A stretch of 64,000 nucleotides of DNA from Sulfuricurvum sp. GTDB lineage: Bacteria > Campylobacterota > Campylobacteria > Campylobacterales > Sulfurimonadaceae. Below, one piece after another: positions 56,727-64,000 of this stretch. A program made the translations under genes and the position numbers. Positions within the stretch are counted from its first letter, which is position 1, and each line of letters begins with the position of its first letter. Under the pieces are notes generated by a model. That model did not search any database. It was given only the letters and a program-made list of their open reading frames with translations, and was not told the origin of the DNA. The stretch lies in contig NZ_JAQUHV010000002.1 in the NCBI RefSeq assembly GCF_028681615.1, forward strand, positions 240,333-304,332, given 5' to 3'.

Positions 56727-58157
56727 ATGAATTACGATGAGATTTTTAAAAAAGTAAAAGAGAACGAAAGCCTCTCACGGCGTGATGCGTTAAAAATGAT
56801 GGCACTGTCGCCGGTAGCCGCAGCTGCGTTGGCAAGTACAGGTGCTCCTGCTACAGCAAATGCCTCTTCATCAGACGCGAGGGGGCGAGTCGTTATTGTC
56901 GGAGGAGGCTCAGGTGCATTGATGGCACTTTCACGTTTACGAAGAGCCCTTTCTAAACCCGATATTACCATTATCGCTCCGAATGAAAAGCATGTCTATC
57001 AGCCGGGTCAGATTTTTGTCGCTGCGGGTGAATACGATCCTGAAGATATTATTTTCGATAACACGGGCTATATCGGTGACGAGGTAAAATGGATTAAAGA
57101 TGAAGTTGCTACCTTTGATCCTGATAATAACAAACTAGAAACTAAAAAAGGGACTGTTGTCGAGTACGATTATCTTATCGTAGCAGCGGGAGTTCAATAC
57201 CACTATGAGCAAATCGAGGGTCTCACGGTTGATATGATCGGGAAAAACGGTATTTCAAGTGTCTATTTGAATGATTTGGCAGCAGGAACGGCTGAGGGAG
57301 GAACGATTACACGCGATTGGTTTAAAGCACTGCATGAAGCGGCTAAAACCTCTAAACCGCGTGTTATTTGTACTCAACCGTCCACTCCGCTCAAATGCGG
57401 CGGTGCACCGCAAAAAATCCTCTATCTCAGCGATGACTTCCTCAAACGTGATAAATTGAGTGCTGAGTTTACGTTTGCGACTGCGGGTGAAAAATTGTTC
57501 GGTCTTCCGGAGATCGATGCGGCATTGCATAAAGTTCAAGATGGATACGGCAACATCACCAATAAATTCGGTCATGAACTTATCCGTATCGATGCAGAGA
57601 AAAAAATAGCGACGTTCCATCACAAGTATCAAGTTCAAGGGGAATTTGATAAAGACCTTAACGAATACGATATGATCGATAAAGAAGAAGATGTGGATAT
57701 GGAATACGACTTTATCCATATCGTTCCTCCGACAGCGGCAGTGGATGCCGTTGCCAACTCTTTGCTTGGATGGCAAAAAGGGACGGCTAAAGGGTGGTTG
57801 GAAGTGGATCGTGAAACGCTTCAGCACCGCCGTTATAAAAATGTCTTCGGGATCGGAGACGTGTGCGGTATTCCGATCGGTAAAACGGGGGGAAGTGCAC
57901 GTCACCAAGGGCCGATTGTAGTGGGGAATCTGATTTCGGTTATGGAGAAAAAAGAGCCGACCTTGAAATTTGACGGTTATACCGTCTGTCCATTAAAAGT
58001 TTCATACGGTGAGATTATTATGGCGGAGTTCAACTATGACGGTTTGGCACCGTCTTTCCCTCTTGATCCGGCAAAACCTCGATGGATATGGTGGGCGTTC
58101 GATCTGTATATGCTACAGCCGATGTATCGATATCTGATGCTTAACGGATTGATGTAA
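56727..58157 (+). CDS. Tat-exported sulfide:quinone oxidoreductase-like flavoprotein
   Basis: 476 residues. Twin-arginine signal SRRDALKMMA (R18-R19) and an Ala-rich region to about residue 48, then FAD motif VVIVGGGSGALMAL. Redox cysteine in PLKCGGAPQKILYL, resembling the SQR type with CxGAPQK, and a second Cys in IGDVCGIPIGKTGG. C-terminal amphipathic/hydrophobic end (WIWWAFDLYMLQPMYRYLM) for membrane contact. Should oxidise sulfide in the periplasm and reduce quinone. Ends overlapping the converging EAL/HDOD gene by 17 bp. Confidence 0.85.
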   Translation: MNYDEIFKKVKENESLSRRDALKMMALSPVAAAALASTGAPATANASSSDARGRVVIVGGGSGALMALSRLRRALSKPDITIIAPNEKHVYQPGQIFVAAGEYDPEDIIFDNTGYIGDEVKWIKDEVATFDPDNNKLETKKGTVVEYDYLIVAAGVQYHYEQIEGLTVDMIGKNGISSVYLNDLAAGTAEGGTITRDWFKALHEAAKTSKPRVICTQPSTPLKCGGAPQKILYLSDDFLKRDKLSAEFTFATAGEKLFGLPEIDAALHKVQDGYGNITNKFGHELIRIDAEKKIATFHHKYQVQGEFDKDLNEYDMIDKEEDVDMEYDFIHIVPPTAAVDAVANSLLGWQKGTAKGWLEVDRETLQHRRYKNVFGIGDVCGIPIGKTGGSARHQGPIVVGNLISVMEKKEPTLKFDGYTVCPLKVSYGEIIMAEFNYDGLAPSFPLDPAKPRWIWWAFDLYMLQPMYRYLMLNGLM

Positions 58158-59346
58158 TCGATATTTCCTCGGGAGTAATCCCGTAGGATTTGAGCAACAA
58201 TGCCGCACTGTTCACGTCGCCTTTCTCTAATTTGAGAGTAGCGGCATAAATCCTCCCTAACATTCCGGTATGTGTCAATAACGCATCTTCGATCTCCTGA
58301 TTCGGATGAAGTGTTTGGAGCAGACTCTCCATCGGAACATTCATCAGCCCTTCTAAGAGTGAAAGCATCGCAATCAATTGGATTTGTTCCAGTTGATGTT
58401 CCGTAGGATGCGGGGTACTTTTTTCCAATAATGAGATCATCCGGTCGATTCGGTTCTGGGCAAAAACGGCATGTGAGTTTTTCTCATCGATTGCCCGAGT
58501 TCCTGATTTGGAATAGATGATCAGCAAGAGCCACTGCATAAGAGCGTTTTTGCCGAAACGTTCGATAATCTCCCGTATGGAAATCGCCCCCTCAATGTAT
58601 TCCGGATGTGCCGAACGGAGGAATTGGAATAGTTGCAGTGCGAGGATACCCTGATATTTAAAAGAGTCACATACCTCTTCCATCGGGGCATCGTCCTGAA
58701 GCAGGGTAAAAAGCTCCATAACATCCATGTATTGCGGATCGATCCGGCGTCCGGTAATGAGGTGGGCATGGGCAAAATAAAACCCTTGAAAATACTCGAA
58801 TCCAAGAGCTTCATACGCTTCAGCCATTTCGTAAAATTCCACTTTTTGAGCTATGAGTTTCATTTTCCCATAGGGGTTCGGTGCATGGTTAAATTGTTCG
58901 ATATCCGTCTGGGTCACATCAAATTTTGCAAATTCCATATACGGAAAAAGGGGTGAAAAGGTTTCGATGTAGTGTGGATTAAAAGATGCATTGTCCAGTG
59001 CAAACCGATACCCGAGGGAGTGAAAATGGCGTATGGCTTCATGGATACGGGCTGTAATTTTTGCGGATTCGGAGAGTTCAAAGACAAATTTTTCTTTGGG
59101 CAAAGTTCTCAGAATATCGGTGAGAAGCAGCGGCCCGTCGGTATTGATGAAGGCCAAAGATTCACCGAATGCCGAGGTTGAACCGACTTGATTGAGGAGA
59201 TTGACCAAAACCGATGCGGTAGCATGTCTCGGATCATCGATTACACATTCTCCGTAACTGTCACGATAAAAGAATTCATAGCCGATAATGTTCTCGGATC
59301 GGTCTAAAATAGGTTGTCGGGCAAGGTTCAGACTATTGTGCATCAT
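58141..59346 (-). CDS. EAL-HDOD (YuxH-like) signalling protein
   Basis: 401 residues, cytoplasmic. N-terminal EAL-like domain (about 8-195) whose signature is YEFFYRD in place of EAL, and other catalytic acids are altered, so phosphodiesterase activity is unlikely. HDOD domain about 200-385 (ALQLFQFLRSAHPEYIEGAISIREIIERFGKNAL-type). Proteins of this type act as adaptors in c-di-GMP or motility control. Confidence 0.82.
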   Translation of the reverse strand: MMHNSLNLARQPILDRSENIIGYEFFYRDSYGECVIDDPRHATASVLVNLLNQVGSTSAFGESLAFINTDGPLLLTDILRTLPKEKFVFELSESAKITARIHEAIRHFHSLGYRFALDNASFNPHYIETFSPLFPYMEFAKFDVTQTDIEQFNHAPNPYGKMKLIAQKVEFYEMAEAYEALGFEYFQGFYFAHAHLITGRRIDPQYMDVMELFTLLQDDAPMEEVCDSFKYQGILALQLFQFLRSAHPEYIEGAISIREIIERFGKNALMQWLLLIIYSKSGTRAIDEKNSHAVFAQNRIDRMISLLEKSTPHPTEHQLEQIQLIAMLSLLEGLMNVPMESLLQTLHPNQEIEDALLTHTGMLGRIYAATLKLEKGDVNSAALLLKSYGITPEEISITSIR

Positions 59347-59421
59347 TGTGACTTTATATTTTAATGTCTTAAGTGTACCGTAATTTGAGTATTATTTCAA
59401 AAAACCATAAATGGATAAACT

Positions 59422-62022
59422 ATGCAAGATCATAAAACGATTTATTTTAAAGATTATCAACCCAGCGCATATACGGTTGAGACCTGTTCGCTTGAATTTA
59501 TTATCGAAAACAGCTCGACCCGGGTTGAGAACATTATGGAGATCAAACGATGTGATCCCGATTCAAAAGAGTTGAAACTGGATGGTGAGATGCTGGATTT
59601 GGAACTCATCTGGGTGGATGACGTTCTCTATACCGAAGAGATGTACATAAAAACCGAAGAGGCTTTGACCCTTCCGCTCGATTGCGACAGTGCCCGTATC
59701 CGCATCATCAACCGTATCTATCCGGATCAAAACACCGCATTAGAGGGATTGTACCGTTCCGGCGGTATTTGGTGCACGCAAAACGAACCGGAAGGGTTCC
59801 GCCGCATCACCTATTTTATCGACCGTCCCGACGTAATGGCAAAATTTACCACGAAAATCATTGCCAACAAAGAAACGTGTCCCGTTTTGCTCAGCAACGG
59901 GAATTTGCGCGGAACGGCAACATTGGACAACGGCAAACATTTGGCGCTTTGGGAAGATCCGATCCCAAAACCGTGCTATTTGTTTGCCCTGGTCGCAGGA
60001 GATTTAGGCTCTATTACGGATACCTTTACAACGATGAACGGTAAAAAAGTCGATTTGGCAATCTATTGTGACAAGGGCAATGAAAACAAATGTCATCATG
60101 CGATGCGCAGTTTGAAAAAGTCGATGGAGTGGGATGAATACACCTATGGACGCGAATACGATCTCGAGGTCTATAATATTGTGGCTGTGGACAGTTTCAA
60201 CATGGGGGCGATGGAGAACAAAGGGCTTAATATTTTTAATTCCCATTATGTCCTCGCCGATGAAGAGACGGCAACGGACACCGATTTTATGGGAATCGAG
60301 AGTGTCATTGCACATGAGTATTTTCACAACTGGACCGGTAACCGTATTACTTGCCGAAACTGGTTTGAACTCACACTGAAAGAGGGGTTGACCGTATTTA
60401 GAGATCAGACTTTCAGTGCCGATATGAACTCAGAGCTCACGCAGCGTATTGATGACGTTCGTGCACTTCGAGAACGCCAGTTTGTCGAAGATGCGGGACC
60501 GACCGCCCATCCGATCAAGCCGGACCATTATATGGAGATCAATAACTTCTATACCGCTACCGTTTATGAGAAGGGTGCGGAAGTGATTCGGATGATGTAT
60601 ACCGTTTTGGGTCGGGAACGTTTCCGTCGCGCGATGGACCGATATTTCGAGAACTTTGACGGTCAAGCGGTGGGGACGGAAGATTTCCTATGGGCAATGG
60701 AGTCAGAGAGCCCGGTCGATTTGACGCCGTTTAAACGGTGGTACTCTCAGGAACGTACCCCGACATTGAAAATTACAAGCGAATATCATCCTGACTCGGC
60801 GATATTGGTATTACATATTATCCAAAGCGTTCCGAAAAATACACGTCATCAAGAACAGCTTCCGTATGCATTTCCGTTGACGATCGGACTTTTGTCCGAG
60901 TCTGGCGAAAATTTTGATCTGATTACGTCCGATTGTATTTTATTGAACAAGACAACGTTATGGATTACCGATCAGGTTAGTGAGATCACATTCAGTGCGA
61001 TTCCAACACATCCTCGTCTCTCGTTAAACCGCCATTTCAGTGCTCCGGTGATTATCGAGTGCGATCAACTTGATTATCCTTTTTTGATGGCACATGATTC
61101 GGATGGATTCGTTCGTTATGAAGCGGCGAATCGGTTCGGTATCGAAATATTGGAGTCGATGATGTCGGGTGGTGAGGTGGATGAACGATACATTGAGAGC
61201 TACGGCGAGATTTTGGTCGATGATTCGATTGATCCGATGTTGAAAGCGCAGCTTCTTGAACTTCCGACCATTACAACCCTCATGCAGCGTCAGGAGGTTA
61301 TTGACGTCAATGCCATCGCCGAAGCGCAAGAGCGCCTAAAGCAAATATTGGCAAAACGTTATTTTGATCGATTAAAGAGTGATATTCAAGCGCTGTATGA
61401 ACCTACAAACGCCGGTATTGACGGACGCAGTATGGGCAAACGTGCTTTGAAGAACCGTTTGCTCGGAATATTGATGAGTTTAAACGATCCGGCAGTGAGC
61501 ATAATGTGTCAGGACCATTATTATGAGGCCCATTCTATGACGGAACGTATTGCAGCATTGGATCTGCTGGAAAACTATGCTCCCAATGATGTTGGAGAAG
61601 CGTTAAATGATTTTTATACTCGCTATAAAGATGAAACGCTGGTTATGAACAAATACTTTGCGGTATGCGCATCGTCTCGTCGTGAGGGGACGCTTACACG
61701 CGTTCAGGCATTGCAAAATGATCCGGCGTACGATCCCAAAGTACCTAATCTTGTCCGCGCGTTGATCGGTTCGTTTGCCCGAAATCCGGTTGCTTTTTAT
61801 GATGGCAGCGGAGAAGGATTTAAATTTGTAGCGGACAAAGTGATCGAGATTGATGCTTTGAACCCGCAAATCGCTTCGGGCCTGGCAGGTGCGTTTAAAA
61901 ATTACGGGAAACTCTCTGCACTGCAAAAAGCGCAGATGCAGACGCAATTAGAGCGGATTAAAAATCATCCTAACCTTTCGAATAATGTATTCGAGATTAT
62001 TACAAAAATTCTAAAAGTATAA
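59422..62022 (+). CDS. pepN: Aminopeptidase N
   Basis: 866 residues, M1 zinc metallopeptidase, cytoplasmic. Substrate-binding GAMENKGLNIFN, zinc site HEYFH-x18-E (VIAHEYFHNWTGNR...LKEGLTVF), and the long C-terminal helical domain of the E. coli PepN type. Single gene between two convergent/divergent units. Confidence 0.96.
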   Translation: MQDHKTIYFKDYQPSAYTVETCSLEFIIENSSTRVENIMEIKRCDPDSKELKLDGEMLDLELIWVDDVLYTEEMYIKTEEALTLPLDCDSARIRIINRIYPDQNTALEGLYRSGGIWCTQNEPEGFRRITYFIDRPDVMAKFTTKIIANKETCPVLLSNGNLRGTATLDNGKHLALWEDPIPKPCYLFALVAGDLGSITDTFTTMNGKKVDLAIYCDKGNENKCHHAMRSLKKSMEWDEYTYGREYDLEVYNIVAVDSFNMGAMENKGLNIFNSHYVLADEETATDTDFMGIESVIAHEYFHNWTGNRITCRNWFELTLKEGLTVFRDQTFSADMNSELTQRIDDVRALRERQFVEDAGPTAHPIKPDHYMEINNFYTATVYEKGAEVIRMMYTVLGRERFRRAMDRYFENFDGQAVGTEDFLWAMESESPVDLTPFKRWYSQERTPTLKITSEYHPDSAILVLHIIQSVPKNTRHQEQLPYAFPLTIGLLSESGENFDLITSDCILLNKTTLWITDQVSEITFSAIPTHPRLSLNRHFSAPVIIECDQLDYPFLMAHDSDGFVRYEAANRFGIEILESMMSGGEVDERYIESYGEILVDDSIDPMLKAQLLELPTITTLMQRQEVIDVNAIAEAQERLKQILAKRYFDRLKSDIQALYEPTNAGIDGRSMGKRALKNRLLGILMSLNDPAVSIMCQDHYYEAHSMTERIAALDLLENYAPNDVGEALNDFYTRYKDETLVMNKYFAVCASSRREGTLTRVQALQNDPAYDPKVPNLVRALIGSFARNPVAFYDGSGEGFKFVADKVIEIDALNPQIASGLAGAFKNYGKLSALQKAQMQTQLERIKNHPNLSNNVFEIITKILKV

Positions 62023-62026
62023 AGTT

Positions 62027-62422
62027 TTAATAGCCATAATTTTTATAAAGATATTCAGCTATAACGGTAGCTTCTTCTTTGCTTAGGCTCCCTTTTTGTG
62101 AGGGCATGAGCCCGAAACGTTGGATCGATTGTTTCATGCATACGGCTTTTGCGTGCGACGGATCAAAGATATAATCGACAATGAAAGTGACTGCCTCTTC
62201 TTTGTTTGCTTTGGCATCTTTTACGTGGGTCATAACCCCCATGATCGGTGGTGCAATCAAGTTTTTCATCTCTTCGTAAGCCGGTCTTTGTTTGAGATGA
62301 CATGCGGCACATTTTTCCTCGAATAGGGTTGCGCCTTTTTCAGAGGCCAACGAGGAAGTCATCCCAAGAGTCATCATAAGGGTTGAAGTTAAAAACGCTA
62401 ATGTAAGTTTTTTGTGATGCAT
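62027..62422 (-). CDS. Small periplasmic cytochrome c
   Basis: 131 residues. Signal peptide 1-27 (LASEKG cleavage region), one haem motif CAACH at about residue 38, and a likely axial Met in RFGLMPSQKG near 106. Class I-like. Lies 30 bp after the SQR-like gene on the same strand, so it is a likely electron partner or linked respiratory carrier. Confidence 0.88.
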   Translation of the reverse strand: MHHKKLTLAFLTSTLMMTLGMTSSLASEKGATLFEEKCAACHLKQRPAYEEMKNLIAPPIMGVMTHVKDAKANKEEAVTFIVDYIFDPSHAKAVCMKQSIQRFGLMPSQKGSLSKEEATVIAEYLYKNYGY

Positions 62423-62452
62423 AGAAATTCTCCTTGGGTAGTGTGTCTGGAT

Positions 62453-63622
62453 TTACATTCCGGGGATACGGGGAATATAACCCATTTTCGACATTTTGTA
62501 ATACCATCCCCATCCGATTTTCAGCCAATGTCCGATGATCGGCATCGGGATAAGCAAAGCTTTTTTATCGTCACGGTAGACGAATCCGGCACCGTTGCCC
62601 ATATCCATAACACAGAGGATATTGAGATGATCGCGATAGCTTTTTTTCTCACCTGATTTGAATCCCCATGCAAGGGCACTGTTATGCGCCGCATTGCGTG
62701 CCATTACTTCGGCAATATGCCCTTGTTTCGCTTTCCAATCCGGTCCTTCGAGTGCACTCGCGTCACCGATGGCATACCATCCTTGGACGCCGATGATTTC
62801 ACAAAACTCATTAATGCGGATGAAACCTGCAGGGTTGAGGGGAAGATCTGATTCTTTGATAAACGGCTGGCCGTCTCCGGCAGGGATAAACATCGTCAGA
62901 TCACTCTCTAAACGGCTTTCATCCTCAAAGACGACACCGTTTTCTTCAAATCGGGCAATTTTTTTACCGTATCGTGTAGCGAAGCGATTACGTTTGAACA
63001 GTGTTTCCATCAGAGTAAGCGCTTTTGGCCCCATACGGGCACCGGGTTGAGGCATCGGTGCAAAAAAAGTCATTTCAAACCGGTCACGGATACCGAGCTT
63101 TTTGAGATGGTGGTGGAGATTGAAAAAGAGTTCAAATCCCGGTCCGCCGCGCACACCGCTCGGATCGTTAGGATTGCCTCCGAAACCGAATGCGATTTTA
63201 CCGCTCCCTTTGGTAATCAACGCATCGATTTTTTCTTTGAGTTGTACGGATTGTTCCGGTATACCGCAGATAGAGAGGGTATGCTCGATTCCGGCATGTT
63301 TCATCTTGCTCGCCCCTGTCGCGATGACGAGATGGTCGGTTTTACGTTCCCCACCTTTTTCGAGAGTAATAGCTCTTTGTTTCGCATTGATCGAGGTTAC
63401 TCGGTCGATGGTCAGTTTAAAACCGTGACGTCGTGAAAGTTTTTCGAGAGGGAAAGCTACATTGTCGAAGGTACTTGTCCCTACCGGAATCCAAATCGCA
63501 ATAGGATAGATAAATACGTAGGGCCGGTCGCTGATCAGTTCAACCTCAAAGCCCTCTTTACGATAATAAATCGCTGCTTCGACTCCGGCGATTCCGCCTC
63601 CGATAATAAGAACATTTTGCAT
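62453..63622 (-). CDS. Sulfide:quinone oxidoreductase-like FAD protein
   Basis: 389 residues, no signal peptide. FAD motif VLIIGGGIAGVEAAIYY (4-20), central IPAGDGQP and WYAIGDASALEGP FAD-contact segment. Few cysteines (C118 region SICGIPE, EFCEIIG and ILCVMDMG), so it differs from classical SQR with three conserved Cys. The C-terminus (PIIGHWLKIGWGWYYKMSKMGYIP) is the amphipathic membrane-binding tail seen in SQRs. Upstream of a cytochrome c gene in the same operon. NADH dehydrogenase-like activity is an alternative. Confidence 0.75.
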   Translation of the reverse strand: MQNVLIIGGGIAGVEAAIYYRKEGFEVELISDRPYVFIYPIAIWIPVGTSTFDNVAFPLEKLSRRHGFKLTIDRVTSINAKQRAITLEKGGERKTDHLVIATGASKMKHAGIEHTLSICGIPEQSVQLKEKIDALITKGSGKIAFGFGGNPNDPSGVRGGPGFELFFNLHHHLKKLGIRDRFEMTFFAPMPQPGARMGPKALTLMETLFKRNRFATRYGKKIARFEENGVVFEDESRLESDLTMFIPAGDGQPFIKESDLPLNPAGFIRINEFCEIIGVQGWYAIGDASALEGPDWKAKQGHIAEVMARNAAHNSALAWGFKSGEKKSYRDHLNILCVMDMGNGAGFVYRDDKKALLIPMPIIGHWLKIGWGWYYKMSKMGYIPRIPGM

Positions 63623-63919
63623 TGTTATACCTTGTTATAATCCGATATACAAATAATAATTATAGCTTTTAACTATCAGTAAGAATTATAATGGTAATGA
63701 CGGTAAAAGTCAATACAAGAAACAGTTTTATCCGTCAATACGGGAGTTTGAGAGAATAAATAAAAAGGTTTTTTTTTATACATATTGGGAAAAAATGTAA
63801 CATTGCCTGCTTGTAATTTTTTTTTAGTCTAAAATGCAAGGCTTATTTTAAGGATGTGATATAAATGTGATGTATTGGGGTTATAATCACTTTTTATGGA
63901 ATTCATCTAAGGAGAAGAT
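63623..63919. other. Divergent intergenic region with promoter
   Basis: AT-rich 297-bp region between two divergent flavoprotein genes. TATAAT at 63882-63887 and AAGGAGAAG just before the ATG at 63920 belong to the right-hand gene. A long T-run near 63769 and poly-T tract near 63820 are present; no palindrome of note. Confidence 0.5.
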
Positions 63920-64000
63920 ATGGCGAGATTAGTTGTCCTCGGCGGCGGAGTCGCCGGACATACTGCAGCGACATTTGCGGCAGATTGGCTCGGAAAAGAA
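63920..64000 (+). CDS. N-terminus of a third FAD-dependent oxidoreductase (cut by window end)
   Basis: ATG after AAGGAGAAG; the first 27 codons encode ARLVVLGGGVAGHTAATFAA, a dinucleotide-binding GxGxxG-type start like SQR/NDH-2 flavoproteins. The rest lies outside the window. Confidence 0.75.
   Translation, partial: MARLVVLGGGVAGHTAATFAADWLGKE

Overview
The window looks like chromosomal DNA of a Campylobacterota (Epsilonproteobacteria) member, most like a sulfur- and hydrogen-oxidising chemolithoautotroph of the Sulfuricurvum/Sulfurimonas type. This rests on remembered gene families and gene order, not on a database search. The clues are: gyrA-flgP-flgQ-flgR-asd in the order known from Campylobacter jejuni; a bipartite CetA/CetB-like energy-taxis receptor; an epsilon-type hydABC hydrogenase followed by a HypF-like hydE gene and hydD proteases; and several sulfide:quinone oxidoreductase-like flavoproteins. 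No prophage, CRISPR array or intact insertion sequence was seen.

Layout. 1-10.8 kb (mostly minus strand): energy-taxis receptor pair, two tandem tRNA-Asn genes, a radical SAM protein, hemE, a YqhA-like membrane protein, asd, flgR-flgQ-flgP and gyrA. 10.9-14.5 kb: tandem glnK-amtB-glnK-amtB ammonium cluster, with a shared 17-bp palindrome before each amtB. 14.6-21.3 kb: phosphohexomutase, pyrC, a two-component pair, exbBD, a 2OG-Fe(II) oxygenase and a DUF475/TerC-like membrane protein. 21.5-27.5 kb: diguanylate cyclase, groESL, tRNA(CAU), a phosphoethanolamine transferase and a stand-alone zinc-binding CZB protein.

27.7-56.6 kb is a 29-kb hydrogenase island with four [NiFe]-hydrogenase systems. 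(i) A six-subunit membrane Ech-type group 4 enzyme (order A-F as in Methanosarcina Ech). (ii) Four bases downstream, a soluble enzyme whose small subunit is fused to an FAD/NAD(P) oxidoreductase plus a BFD-like [2Fe-2S] domain, followed by its large subunit. (iii) A TetR-type regulator overlapping a HupU/HupV-like pair whose large subunit ends exactly at the last metal-site motif, as in H2-sensing hydrogenases. (iv) A Tat-exported, cytochrome b-anchored HydABC uptake enzyme. Maturation genes follow: hydE, hypF, two hydD-like proteases, a transposase-derived zinc-ribbon/HTH protein, a nickel transporter, hypBCDE, hypX, hypA and a DUF695/RraB-like gene. The hydA operon and the nickel-transporter/hyp operon share a 20-bp palindromic motif and a second 15-bp element, so they are probably co-regulated.

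56.7-64 kb: a Tat-exported SQR-like flavoprotein, a degenerate EAL/HDOD protein, aminopeptidase N, an SQR-like flavoprotein with a small cytochrome c, and the start of a third flavoprotein at the right edge.

How it could work together (inference): HydABC feeds H2 electrons to the quinone pool and SQRs feed sulfide electrons. The soluble fusion enzyme and the Ech enzyme could supply NAD(P)H and reduced ferredoxin for CO2 fixation. The TetR/HupUV-like operon and the transposase-derived protein are candidate regulators.
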